The notes: generated by a model from the letters alone, not told the origin. Shown: positions 32,161-42,420, counted from the first letter of the stretch. The stretch is DNA of 64,000 bases from Ceratothoa steindachneri (GCA_963969495.1 OZ018333.1:17127937-17191936); one strand, 5' to 3'. Numbers and translations: made by a program.

Positions 32161-32180
32161 AGATTTCAGCTGAAATCTAT
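32159..32180. repeat. 22-bp perfect palindrome
   Basis: The sequence is centred on agatttcagctgaaatct and is self-complementary over 22 bases. It directly abuts the foldback and may be part of the same transposon's subterminal structure. Confidence 0.85.
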
Positions 32181-32274
32181 CGGGACCAAGTTGCTTTTAT
32201 GTTTGGTTCAGACGCACAGAAACGATTTGTTAAAAAATACAAAAACATGAAAACATTATCCCATAAAAAAATTA

Positions 32275-32416
32275 CAATTATATACTGGGGGCTGCACCCC
32301 CCAGACCCTCCCCCCCCAATTAATTGAAATCCCAGGGTTATCCCCTTCACGAGCCGTAACTCAAAATTAGTCAAAAAAGGTGAAACATATTGGAACATGG
32401 ATGAAATATTATGCGG
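32275..32416 (-). repeat. Dispersed hairpin-repeat family member
   Basis: tatatactgggggctgcacc with the following ccccag forms a G/C hairpin; then cctccc runs, ttgaaatccc, cacgagccgtaactcaaaat and gtgaaacatattggaacatg. It matches 30606-30745 closely and other copies in the opposite orientation. Confidence 0.68.
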
Positions 32417-32744
32417 CCAGGACCGGGGAACAGCAGAGGCGAGCCCATGAGGCAGATCTTAAGGTTTACCCAATCTCCACCTATTAAATTGACCAAGGAA
32501 TTAACACAAGTCGTATTGAAGTTGAACAAACCGTATTAACAGATATTGCGCTCTTTTAACTTCTCAGTTTCGGGGTTGCCAATGTTTAAAATAAGGTTGA
32601 ATTAAGGGTTGCCAGTGTGTGAAATTAATGGTTTAGTTTCACAAAAATAGCTAAACAAAACATACAAAGTTTAATACATTAGTAATTATTAAAAAAATCG
32701 GTAAATATTTATATTGCCGGCTTGAACAATGGAACATACTATTT

Positions 32745-32905
32745 CATCAGTGTTCCAAAATGTTTCACATTTTTCGAGTACATTTAAGGGGACAGCTTGT
32801 GTGGGGGTAAACACAATGGGGGGGGACCACACTACGATGATCCTGAGTTTCAATAAATTGGGGGGAGGTCTGGGGGGCATAGCCCCCCAGTATATAATCA
32901 TAATT
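32745..32905 (+). repeat. Dispersed hairpin-repeat family member
   Basis: Contains gttccaaaatgtttcacatt, ggggacagctt, cgatgatcctgagtttcaat, then ctggggggcatagcccccca, a strong 8-bp-stem hairpin, and gtatataatc. It is the same order as at 41815-41950 and 42520-42625, and inverted relative to 32275-32416. Confidence 0.68.
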
Positions 32906-33669
32906 GTTTATAGAATAATGTCCTAACATTTACAGAGGTGAATGATTTAGCCAAATCATGTCAGGGTCTTTAATCGTTTTGCAAATTATAATGGGGGTAG
33001 GGGTGGGTTCTGACATCAGAAATGACTGATTTGAATTTTTATTTTGTTTTATATCTTTTTATTATCCTCATTTGTAGTCATTTTTATTTGTCAATATATT
33101 TTTTCCCATTTTACTTTTTATTACCTTTTTTATACATTTAAATCTAATTAGCTAGATCGTTTAAAGGAACTACTTTTTTTTAGCCATTTGGGTGTAGTAC
33201 AGACGCCATTTTATGCAGTTTGAAAATGTTATCCATTTGAGAAGTGCGCCCGTCGTCTATTTCCGAATTATTAACTATTTTGGGATCAAGATAAATTTTT
33301 TACCTTTTTGGACTTTCATAATTTACTTATTAAAATCAATTGTGGGGATTAGATATTACCCCTAATTTTTAATTTAGATGTTCTAAAACTAAATGTGACA
33401 AGTGAGCGCCATTTTTTTTTTTAAATCAGCATTGAATGGCACGTTTTTCTCAAATGCTTGTTTTATCAAAACTATGAGCATTGGTATAGTTTCTTTGCTG
33501 AACTTATTTTAACAAATTTCTTTGCTAAAATTATTTTAGCAAATAAATTTAACAAATTTGTAAAAGGCCTAAGCCACCTTATTGGCCATTGTCCTGATCA
33601 AGATAAGGGGCCTATATGCCTTAGCATAAGACCCGGGCATTTAAATTTAAATTAGAATCGCAATTAAAT
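32906..33669. other. AT-rich sequence, probable LINE 5' region
   Basis: No supported frame. It lies immediately upstream of a LINE ORF1, so its proximal part is probably the LINE 5' untranslated region. The start of the LINE is not defined. Confidence 0.4.
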
Positions 33670-33703
33670 TACAATAATTTCAGAGATCGTGAAGTCAACA
33701 AAC

Positions 33704-34487
33704 ATGGCGGATGGTAAAGGAAACAACTACAATAGAAGAGGTGTTGGGGGGACCAGGCAGAAGGATAAAGTGACAACTAACCTACCTGTACAAGAAAAGA
33801 AGAGGAAACATGGTGACCTACATTCAGGGTGTGGAGAAATGGTAAATGATAACAGCAAGTCCGTCAGATGCGAGCTATGGTTCCATATAGAATGTGAGGG
33901 CATACCAGAAGCAGTATACAACTTTATAAATTATGAAAAAACAGGAAAGCAATTTCTTTGGCTATGCAACTCATGCAAAAATAGGTACAACAAAATGTTT
34001 AAAACCATCCAGCAACTAGGAGAGCAACAATTAGAGCTGGAATCGAAACAGAAAGCGATGGAAGTTGAGACAACAGAGTTAAGGGAAAATGCAGATCGGG
34101 TAAAGAAAGAAAGAAAAGGCATGGAAATAAAATTGGGTAGCTTAGAGGCTAAATGCATGGATTTAGAGAACACATATAGTAGAGATCAACAACAAACAAC
34201 AAGGCAAAGGCACTACTGCTGCTGTAAGTGTTTACAGTCATACTGACATGACCTCGGAAATGAATAACATGAGAGAGAGTTATGAGTAACTTAAGGGAGG
34301 CTGAGCAGATAAAGCTCAATATCATTGTTTATAGAGCTGAGGAAAGTGTCTCAATCAGCTTGAAAGAATTTAGAGGCCATGATAAAGCTTTTATTCAAGA
34401 ATTATGTCAGGGTCCACTGGAAATGGATGATTTCAGTGCAGACAATATCACTAGATGTTTCCGACTTGGCAAAGGGGAGGAGGGATA
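33704..34487 (+). pseudogene. LINE ORF1: PHD finger, coiled coil and RRM-like part
   Basis: I choose the ATG at 33704 (aacATGG) over the upstream in-frame GTG at 33689. The frame to 34246 has a PHD-like zinc finger at about residues 40-95 (CGEMV, C-x5-WFHIEC, then WLCNSC), followed by a Lys/Glu/Gln-rich coiled coil (about residues 100-165). After a frameshift, 34282-34487 encodes NIIVYRAEES and CFRLGKGEEG, matching the RRM-like core of many LINE ORF1 proteins (N-x-V...RLGK). PHD-finger ORF1 proteins occur in CR1/L2-type LINEs and bind nucleic acid. The 3' end is cut by the Tigger insertion. Confidence 0.75.
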
Positions 34488-36504
34488 AGTATGACCTCTG
34501 CTTGTCCTTGCCCTTGACTCAACGCGCTCAGAGCGCGGCGCTCTGCTTGTCAGTTTAGACTCTGACGTTGTATGTGCAAGTTGTGCTAACTTTCTCTCTG
34601 CTATTGTATTTTGACTTGAAAAACTTGTTACTATATTCACCCTTCCAATATGCCAAAACGAACGGCGGATAAAACTGATACAGTTACAAAGAAACAAAAA
34701 TCAATAACATTACAAATGAAATATGATATCATAAATAAACAAGAAGCCGGGACATTAATTACAGCACTCGCATCAAAATATTCTCTGGGAAAATCAACAA
34801 TTTCTACAATCATAAAAGATAAACAAAAATTTCTAAAAGAAGTTACAAAGGCTTGTCCCCTGCAATCCATGAGAGTCAGAAATACAGATGTGTTGAGTCT
34901 AATTCCTCGCTTGGAAAATCTTTTGTCAGCATGGATAGCCGATCAAACACACCATTTGAACATACCTATGACACAACGTGTTATTTCCCGAAAGAATTAG
35001 AAGAAATCATCAAAACATATCATTTACATGCCATCACAAATCTTTAATGTGGATAAAACTGGCCTATTTTGGAAGCGTATGCCTGGTAGAAGCTACATTG
35101 CAAAAGAAGAGCCATCAATGCCTAGGTTTAAGGTGGCTAAAGATAGACTAACATTATTGTTAGGAGGTAATGCATCTGGAGATTGCAAATTGAATCCCAT
35201 GCTTGTGCATTGTGCCGAAAATCCCAGAGCACTTAAAGGCCTTGTAAAGGCTAAACTTCCAGTCATATGGAAAGCTAATAAAAAAGCTTGGGTTACTGCT
35301 TCATTATTTGAAGACTGGTTTTCGAATCACTTTGTACCGGAAGTTAAAAAATATTGTGATGAGAAAGACATTCCCTTTCATGTGCTACTTCTTGTAGATA
35401 ATGCACCTGACCATCCATCATCTTTACAGCATAGCCATCCAATGTTAGATTCATGTTTTAGCTGCCAAATACATCACTATTGCAACCAATGGATCAAGGT
35501 GTCATAGCTACATTTAAAAGCTATTACCTTCGTATAACATTTGAAAAATTAATAAATGCTATTGATGCAGAAGGAGGCCCAACACTAAAAGAATTTTGGA
35601 AATCTTTCAATGTTCTGGATGCAGTAAAAATAATAAAGGAAGCATGGGACAAAGTTTCAGAGAAAAATATGAAAGGCGTTTGGCACAAACTTTGCCCTCA
35701 ATTAAAAGAGGATTTTGAGGGTTTTGAAGAACCAGTAGACATTGTTAGAAATGAAACAGAAAAGATCGTTGAAATCGCTAATAAATTGCAACTCGATGTT
35801 TTAACTGACGACATAACTGATCTTTTACAGGAAAGTGACCAAGAGCTCACAAATGAAGACCTCATTGAAATGGAAGATCATCAAGAACCAGTTCAAGAAG
35901 AAGAAAATAATCCAGTGGAAAATCCTGTTTATTTATTCACTCGGAAAAGTCTTGAGGAAGCATTTGCAAGTGTGAAAAATGTGTGCGACATTTTTGAGTC
36001 CCAAGATTCTAATTTTGAACAAAGTAGAAAAGTTGCAGCAGATTTAAACAAATCAATTGTTTGTTATCGTGAAATTTATAATGAGAAGAAAAAAAACATC
36101 TTTTAAGCAAAAAAAACTTGATTTTTTCATAAAGAAAAAAAATACGATACCTACTCCATCAACTTCAAAGGAACCGAATGCAAATGAGAAAGAAGCATCG
36201 ATTGACGAAAGTGAAACTGCAATGAGCAGCATATAATTTGTATTTTTATTATGCTTTGTAAGCGATATATTTTATATCTATGATTTCTTTTATGCTTTAC
36301 TGTTATTTCTATGATGTATTAATCATTTCTTATGCCTATATTATTGTCTTATTGCCCTTATTTAACATTTATAAATGTTTTTATGTCAAATTTCCTCAGC
36401 GAAAATGTAACCACCGTTTCTTACATTGCGTCAATGTAAATTAGACTCCCACTTAACGACCAAGCACTCGGAATGAATTGGTTCATTAAAGTGAGGTATT
36501 ACTG
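34488..36504 (+). mobile_element. Tigger-like (pogo group) DNA transposon
   Basis: The right end tgaggtattactg followed by TA (36505-36506) and the left end agtatgacctctg preceded by TA (34486-34487) are imperfect reverse complements, consistent with degenerate TIRs and a TA TSD. The interior encodes a Tigger transposase. The insertion lies in a LINE ORF1 immediately after an RLGKGEEG motif. Confidence 0.75.
34650..36106 (+). pseudogene. Tigger-like transposase, frameshifted
   Basis: The start ATG at 34650 is followed by a CENP-B/psq-type helix-turn-helix (SITLQMKYDIINKQEAG, SKYSLGKSTISTIIK). Part of the second DNA-binding domain is deleted near 34980: the sequence jumps from MTQRVIS to FPKELEEIIK. 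The catalytic core begins SQIFNVDKTGLFW (about 35035-35075), continues to LLLVDNAPDHP (about 35390-35425) and QPMDQGVIATFKSYY (35483-35527), so all three acidic residues of the DDD triad are present. The C terminus (WHKLCPQLKEDFEGFE, LTNEDLIEM) is typical of TIGD1-like proteins. Two frameshifts (about 35000-35030 and about 35470) make it non-functional. Confidence 0.85.
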
Positions 36505-36509
36505 TATAT

Positions 36510-37545
36510 GGTGCAGTTTAAAACTTACAGGTAATGATTGTCTGCTAATGGAATGTATTTATAAAGTCCCAATAGCAGTGAGGAAAATAATTCAGCCTTA
36601 TGTACAGTATTAAGACAAGTGGCATAGTCAAGGGAATATACCAACATTATGATAGTAGGTGAATTCAATTACCCTGAAATAGATTGGACATCCCAATCAT
36701 AGAGCAAACAGATTTATTTTGGCAATGCACGACTCATTCTTATTCCAGCATGTCACTGAGTTTACAAGGTATAGAATACATGAGCAACTAAGTCTATTGG
36801 ATTTAATAATTACAAACGAAGAAGGTATGGTCACTAACATAGATTATGATTCACCATTGGGTATGAGTGATCATGTGTGTTTAATATATGATATGAATCT
36901 TTATACTAATATGCAGAAAAGTGAAATGAAAAGACAAATATTTTAAAGGTAACTACAAACAAATGGCATGGAAGCTTGGGGAAATAGACTGGAAAAATTG
37001 TATGATGAATATGGATGTGCATGAGGCATGGAGCTTTTTCAGCAATCACTTGAGGGAGCAGATGGATGAGAACATTCCTGTAGTGAAGGCCAAGAAACAT
37101 GCTAGATCTTACATTAATCACAAGGTGGAGAAAATAAGAAAATGGAAGTGTTTTAGACTCACACATGATAGTGAAGATGAAAGGTTATATAAGGCTGAAG
37201 TGAATGCACTCAAAAACTTAACAAGAAATTTAAGAAAAGACTTTGAAAAGAAACTGGCTAGTGAGATTAAGCATAACCCCAAAGCATTTTGGAAATATGC
37301 TAATAGTAAACTCTGGACAAGATCTAAGATTGGTGACTTGGACTGTGGCAATGGTAACAGCAAGAAATGATATTGATAAAGCAGCAACATTAAATGACTT
37401 CTTTGGTAGTGTTTTCACTGAGGAGGATCAAAAATATATACCACAGTTAGAAAACAAATATGTTAGCAGTAACCCATTAGATCATGTGGTAATTAGTGAA
37501 GAGAAAGTGAGAAACTAATAAAACTGAGAAAAAACAAATCACCTG
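36510..37545 (+). pseudogene. LINE endonuclease C terminus and RT linker
   Basis: Plus-strand frames give MIVGEFNYPEIDW (about 36650-36690), a GDFN-motif variant with E for D, then LLDLIITNEEGM and MSDHVCLIYDM (36790-36895), the SDH end of the endonuclease. The linker 36963-37370 is open (NPKAFWKYANSK) and leads to NDFFGSVFTEE (about 37395-37425), the usual block before RT. A frameshift lies near 37505. The sequence stops at KNKSP (about 37545) and resumes after the inserted CR1-like fragment. Confidence 0.78.
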
Positions 37546-38418
37546 AAGCAAGAAATAGGACAAATAGAGTGCTGGGTTTCATTAAGAGAAATGTCAGTTA
37601 CAAAAGTAAGGAGGTTATTCTTAAACTCTATAACTCTTATGTTAGGCCACATCTAGAGTACTGTATACAGGCATGGTCCCCACATTTTAGACACGATATT
37701 AACCTTCTCGAGTCAGTGCAATGGAGGGCAACAAAGATTATTCCTTTCTTGAGGCACCTTGAATATATAGATAGACTGAGGGTATTAAATATGTTCTCGT
37801 TCGAAAGGAGGTGTGTGAGAGGGGATATGATTGAGCTGTTTAAAAAATTTTCTGGGATAGATAAATTGGATGTTAGCAAGTTTTTTGAGTTAGATGATGG
37901 AAATCGGACTAGAGGTCACCACTTGAAAATTAAAAAGCAAGGGTGTAGGTTGGATTTAAGAAAATATTTTTTCACCAATAGAGTGGTAGACTTCTGGAAC
38001 AAATTGCCATGGAGGGTAGTAGGTAGTCCAAATCTAAATGTATTTAAGAGTAGGTTGGATGAGTTTATGGGGAGGGAAGGTTGTGATGGTTCCTAAGTTT
38101 TGTATATATTAATATTGTTTGTATATATCTGTAGCTGCATGATTTAGTTCTTGACAAGCCTTGATTGGTGATACCCTTGTTTCTGGACGCAGTTTTTCTG
38201 GGAGTTTGGGTGCCTTAAAAAAGAGGCCGTTTGACTTGGATGATCTATGATGAGCCCTTGTGGCTTTTGTCATCTATTATATTATATTGTGGGGGACTTT
38301 GATTTTGTCTTTCCCTGGTGATGGTGCTTTTTGTGGGTGAGTTTTGACGGATGCGGATGACCTTTGATAGGCCCTTGTGGCTTTTGTCATCCGTGAAATT
38401 ATGTTATGTTATGTTATG
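37546..38418 (+). mobile_element. CR1-like LINE 3' fragment with (TTATG)n tail
   Basis: A 5'-truncated insertion. Its open frame 37569-38096 covers the ORF2 C terminus: KEVILKLYNSYVRPHLEYCI, LLESVQWRATKIIP, GHHLKIKKQG, FFTNRVVDFWNKLPW, FKSRLDEFMG. The 3' region ends with the family signature gataggcccttgtggctttt and three ttatg repeats (about 38398-38417). The host LINE breaks at KNKSP and resumes at FHP, so a few host codons are missing. There are two 3'-end-like blocks, at about 38245 and 38365, so two copies may be joined here. Confidence 0.82.
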
Positions 38419-39726
38419 GTTTTCACCCCAAAATGCTTAGTGAAATAGCACCTAGTATTAGCCTACCATTAAATATTATTTACAATAAATCTCAAGAAAC
38501 TGGTGAAATTCCACAAGGCTGGAAAGATGCCAATATCACCCCAATCTATAAAAAAGGAAGTCGATGGCAGCCTGGGAATTATAGGCCAATAAGTCTAACA
38601 GCAGTCATGTGTAAGATTATGGAGACAATAGTAAGAGATGATAGTGTCAAACACATGATTGATAATGGTCTTTTTGCTGATCAGCAACATGGTTTTGTCG
38701 CAGATAGATCTTGTACAATTCAGCTAATCTTATGTTTGGAGGAATGGTCACTGTTTGTGGAGCATGGAAAGAGCTTTGATGTGTATTTGGACTTCCAGAA
38801 GGCTTTTGACTCCGTTCCTTTTAAGTAAACTGAAAGCTTATGGGATGGAAGGAAAAACTTATTATTGGATAGAAAGCTTCTTGACAGGCCGAAGACAACG
38901 GGTAGTCATGAATGAAGACAGATCTGACTGGACAGCAGTGAAAAGCGGTATACCACAGGGAAGTGTTCTGGGACCAATTTTGTTTGTGTTGTTTATCAAT
39001 GATCTACCTGATGCTGTATCAAGTACAGTTAAAATATTTGCCGATGACACGAAAATTTACAAGGAAGTAAACACATCACAAGATCATCAGGACTTGCAGG
39101 GAGATTTAAGGAAGCTAAGTGAATGGTCTAATCTGTGGCAGTTGAGATTTAACGCAAAAAAAATGTAAAGTGATGAATTTTGGATTCCACAATCAAGACT
39201 ATGTATATACCATGGATGGTGAAATACTGAATCAAGTTAAAGAAAAGAAAGATCTAGGGATAATCATTGACTCTGAATTGAAATTCCATGCACAAGTGTC
39301 CACTGCAGTTAAAAGGGTCAACCAAATGTTGGGAATTGTGAAAAGCATATTTGCAACATTTACTAGAGATACCTTGCCACTGTTAATAAATGCATTAGTT
39401 CATCCTCATCTGGAATATGGCAACATCATTTGGCACCCACGATTCATCGCCGATGATATGAAGGTGGAATCCGTACAAAGAAGAGCTACAAAATTGGTTC
39501 CGGAACTGAGTGATCAAGAATATAGCGAAAGACTGAGCCAGCTTTGACTCTTTTCCATGAAATATAGACGCCGTAGAGGTGATATGATTCAAGTTGACAA
39601 GCTTCTAAATGGAGTGGTGAGAATCAACCCTGGCCTATTCTTCATACCTCAGGAATATTGAGCAACACGAGGTCATTCCGATAAACTATTTAAATGCCAT
39701 AGCCAGAAGATGATGAGGAAAAATGC
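38419..39726 (+). pseudogene. LINE reverse transcriptase core (host LINE)
   Basis: The frame after 38419 reads LNIIYNKSQETGEIPQGWKD, ITPIYKKGSRWQPGNYRPIS (about 38545-38600), FADQQHGFVADRSC, then VYLDFQKAFDSVPF. After a frameshift at about 38825 it continues LLSKLKAYGMEG, GIPQGSVLGPILFVLFINDL (about 38950-39010) and the catalytic KIFADDTKIYK (about 39030-39063). A further frameshift at about 39165 leads to EKKDLGIIIDSELKFHAQVS, then HPHLEYGNIIWHP, SVQRRATKLVPEL (39170-39547). All seven RT blocks are recognisable. This family differs from the main CR1-like one in its IIWHPRF and VKSIFAT blocks. Confidence 0.85.
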
Positions 39727-40670
39727 ACGAGGGGCGGTCAATAAGTTTTGCGAATCGGTAGGGCAAAACAGAGGAAGGGGGATGGCTGTTTGTGGGGGTG
39801 TTAGAACAAGTTATGACGAGTCAGGACCTGCAGCTGCATGCTCTTGCCTCATCTATTTAAGAAGCAGTAACTGATCGCAGATCGCCAGTCACAAATTTTT
39901 CAACAATGGAGAAGGTTGAGCACCGCGCAGTGATCAAATTTTTGACCAAGGAAGGCAAGAATGCAAAAGAGATCCATGAACGCATGGTTGCAGTGTACAC
40001 CGACACCGCCCCTCCATATGCAACCATTGCTCGCTGAGATAGGGAGTTCCGTCATGGTCGTGAGTTCCTTGAAGATGAGCCCCATCCAGGACACACGTCA
40101 GACGTGACCAATGAGGATAATGTGGCCCGTGTGGAGAGGATGATCCTCGAAAATCGATGGGTGAAGGTCGAGGAAATCAAGCGACAACTTGGAATATCAC
40201 ATGGAAGTGTTATCAACATCATCCATGACAATTTGGCCATGATCAAAGTCTCTGCCCATTGGGGCCCTAGAAACCTCACGCCCCATGATCGACTTCAACG
40301 TCGTCAAAGTTCGGAAGAGCTGCTGCTCTTGTACAACCAAGACCCAGCAGGATTCAAGTCACACATAGTGACAGGTGATGAAATGTGGGTCCATCACTGG
40401 GATCCCCTAGCGACTACTTTTTATTCCACCAGCTCAAGGCTGCACTGTATGGACGACGGTTTGGGGACGATGAAGATATCCAGCTCACCGTCCAGGAGTG
40501 GATTGAACAGCAGTCAGGAGATTTCTGGTTGTCAGGAATTCGAAGCCTCAGGGACAAGTGGCGCAAGTGCATTGAAGTTGAGGGTAGTTATATTGAAAAA
40601 TAATAAAATACTTTTCCTCATATCTCGTTTCCTTATATCCGAATTGCAAAACTTATTGACCGTACCTCGT
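39727..40670 (+). mobile_element. mariner element, internally deleted, 944 bp
   Basis: The ends acgaggggcggtcaataagt (39727) and the reverse complement of the right end, acgaggtacggtcaataagt (40670), form a TIR of about 32 bp with few mismatches. The inner sequence continues tttgc.aatcgg on both sides. The expected TA target duplication is not clean (tgc before, att after). It splits the host LINE between KNA and FGQRIVNDWNSLP. Confidence 0.88.
39906..40603 (+). pseudogene. mariner transposase with DDE core deleted
   Basis: The ATG at 39906 begins a mariner N terminus (HRAVIKFLTKEGKNAKEIHE), with the paired helix-turn-helix region through WVKVEEIKRQLGISHGSVIN (about 40157-40220). The first catalytic acid is present in VTGDEMWVHHWDP (about 40366-40405). 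The sequence then jumps to SDYFLFHQLKAALYGRRF (about 40405-40460), so the segment with the second acid is gone. The C-terminal WRKCIEVEGSYIEK block ends at a TAA at 40601-40603. There is a stop at about 40036 and a frameshift. It cannot be catalytic. Confidence 0.85.
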
Positions 40671-40797
40671 ATTTGGCCAGAGGATTGTCAATGACTGGAA
40701 TTCTCTGCCAGATCAAATGATCACAGCCACAAGTCTCCAGTCCTTTAAGAAAAAGTTGGATAAACACTGGGAGGCCAACTGGTATAGCTACACGTAG
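40671..40797 (+). pseudogene. C terminus of the host LINE ORF2
   Basis: Immediately right of the mariner, the frame reads FGQRIVNDWNSLPDQMITAT then SLQSFKKKLDKHWEANWYSY and a stop (about 40797). This is the standard final block of CR1/L2 RT proteins (N-x-WN-x-LP...FK-x-x-LD). About 70 bp of 3' untranslated sequence follow to about 40870. Confidence 0.85.
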
Positions 40798-40870
40798 CCA
40801 GCATCAGAGAAGTTTTCACAACAATGATCGGGCAACTACAGGATTGACATTAAAAGTTCTGTCCCATGAA

Positions 40871-41208
40871 GTCAAGGTAACTATTCACTATTTTGAACAA
40901 AATAGGCTTTCCTCATCGCTATTTCAGAAGTATACCCACCGCAATAAAGTAAGTAAACAGCGTTTTCCGTTTGGTTATTTTCAAGAATTTTTGTTAAAAA
41001 AATGGCGTAAGTAAACAGCATTTTTCGTTTGTTTAGTTTGATATTTTTTTTTTACAAAAAAATGTATATTTCGAAAAGGACTCAGGCAGGGGTGAATGAA
41101 ATATAAATACACAAAAATCCACATTTTGTCCAAGCCACTAATCTACATATTTATTAAACAAAATAACAACACAAATACAATGCTGTGATTGGCCCCCTTT
41201 GAAGCTAC
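40871..41208. other. AT-rich sequence, probably transposon interior
   Basis: No frame is supported. A short phrase, aagtaaacagcgttttccgt / aagtaaacagcatttttcgt, is repeated near 40948 and 41010. It ends in the TIR-like sequence at 41209-41285. Confidence 0.4.
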
Positions 41209-41285
41209 CATCTGATGTCATAAGGCCTAGATTGTAACTCAGAAACAGCGCCCCCTATCGTGCACCCCTAAACTGAAGTATTACT
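41209..41285 (-). mobile_element. Right-end TIR of a long-TIR transposon relative
   Basis: Read on the minus strand it begins gtaatacttcagtttagggg, then gcgctgtttctg, a gttacaatctaggcct block and ttatgacatcagatgg. These match the TIRs of 41290-42080 and the end at 31891. It directly abuts the next element, giving two family members back to back. Confidence 0.7.
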
Positions 41286-41289
41286 AGAT

Positions 41290-42080
41290 GGTAATACTTC
41301 AGATTCGGGGCGCACAGTAGGTGGCTCTGTTAGTAGGCTACAATTTTGGGCTATAATATATCTCTTATGACGTCAGATGGTAGCTTCAGATGTGATCAAT
41401 CACTGAGTTAGATTTTTTTGTGGATTTGTAACTTTTATTCTGTATTATTTACTAAATATCTGCGCCTCTGCTCGTTTATAGTTTTTTTCTAAGTTAGGTA
41501 AGGTTTCTTGATGTCTTTTATTGTTTTTTTTTTGTTTTTTTCGTATTTTTTGTTTGCCCTGAACGATAATAGCTTCTTACTGGCAACATCGTAGCTTATA
41601 AATACGACTCGTTTTGAAGATGTTTTTCTTTCGTTATTGTGTTTTCGTGCTTTCCATGTGCTTCTTTGTTATTTGAATTCGGCTTTACTTTGTATAATCG
41701 CGAAAAACTTTTAGATTATCTAGAGGCACATAAACTAATCAAGAAACCTATAAAAGTAAGAATTGTTTGTTATTAGGTTAGGTTTTTCTGCCATTAAAAA
41801 GCTGTTGGGGAGAAAAAACTCCCAGTAAATTCAAGGGGACTGCTCGTGGGTGAGATATCACTGCAGGGGGACCACCCTGCGATGATCCTGAGTTTTAATC
41901 AAATGGGGGGGGGGTCTGGGTGCACAGCCCCCCCAGTATATGCTCGTATACAAAAAATATTACGCCGTGATTATTCACATCTGACGTTACCATCTGACGT
42001 CATAAGAAATATATTGTAGCCCAAAATTGTAGCCGACTAACAGCGCCATCTACCGTGCGCCCCGAATCTGAAGTGTTACC
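41290..42080. mobile_element. 791-bp DNA transposon with ~115-bp TIRs
   Basis: The left end ggtaatacttcagattcggg and the reverse complement of the right end ggtaacacttcagattcggg stay homologous for about 115 bp, through ggctacaattttgggcta, tcttatgacgtcagatggta and gtcagatgtga. There is no transposase frame. A G/C hairpin (about 41905-41940, part of the dispersed hairpin family) is subterminal on the right. No TSD could be recognised at the edges (ctagat before, aaggag after). Long TIRs without coding capacity make it a non-autonomous element; I cannot assign the superfamily. Confidence 0.82.
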
Positions 42081-42089
42081 AAGGAGATA

Positions 42090-42420
42090 ATCTGACAAAC
42101 CTAGTTCATGCAACCTTGTACTTAAGCCAGGCCTGCCTTTTACTCTGCTCGATTGCATTTTGTACCTATGCCATAACTCACATAAACCCACCTTTCTTGC
42201 ATCGTTTACTCTCACACATGCAATCACAACTGCATTCCTCTCACACACAGACACCAGACTATCATACCTCTCAGACACATCATTTACACCAGGACCCGAC
42301 AAATAAACTCTCACTCCCTTCCATTTGCTCGCACTCGACTTCCTATCTAAATATCTAATCTGAGAGTTACCCATCACAAGCACCTCAGTTACCCACCTAG
42401 TCCTAACTAGGTACCACTAT
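42090..42420 (-). pseudogene. SGNH esterase-like LINE ORF1 fragment
   Basis: On the minus strand the frame gives VLVMGNSQIRYLDRK (about 42393-42350), then GPGVNDVSERYDSLV and VVIACVRVNDARKVG. This fits the SGNH-hydrolase ORF1 of CR1/L2-type LINEs: GDSxxRYLD at the nucleophile block (here N replaces D and S is kept), PGAGVxDV, and GxNDxxRxG (here V replaces G). Its C-terminal part is cut off by the transposon end at 42080. No RT from the same copy is visible upstream or downstream. Confidence 0.62.

Larger units (their letters stand above)
33670..40870 (+). mobile_element. Composite LINE locus with three nested insertions
   Basis: Five separated segments read as one LINE on the plus strand: ORF1 (33704-34487), endonuclease C terminus and linker (36510-37545), RT and thumb (38419-39726), and the C terminus (40671-40797), followed by a short 3' region. 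The interruptions are a Tigger-like transposon (34488-36504), a CR1-like LINE 3' fragment (37546-38418) and a mariner (39727-40670). Frame or motif order continues across the second and third insertions. Across the first, some LINE sequence (end of ORF1 and start of the endonuclease) is missing, so a deletion accompanied or preceded it. Confidence 0.85.
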
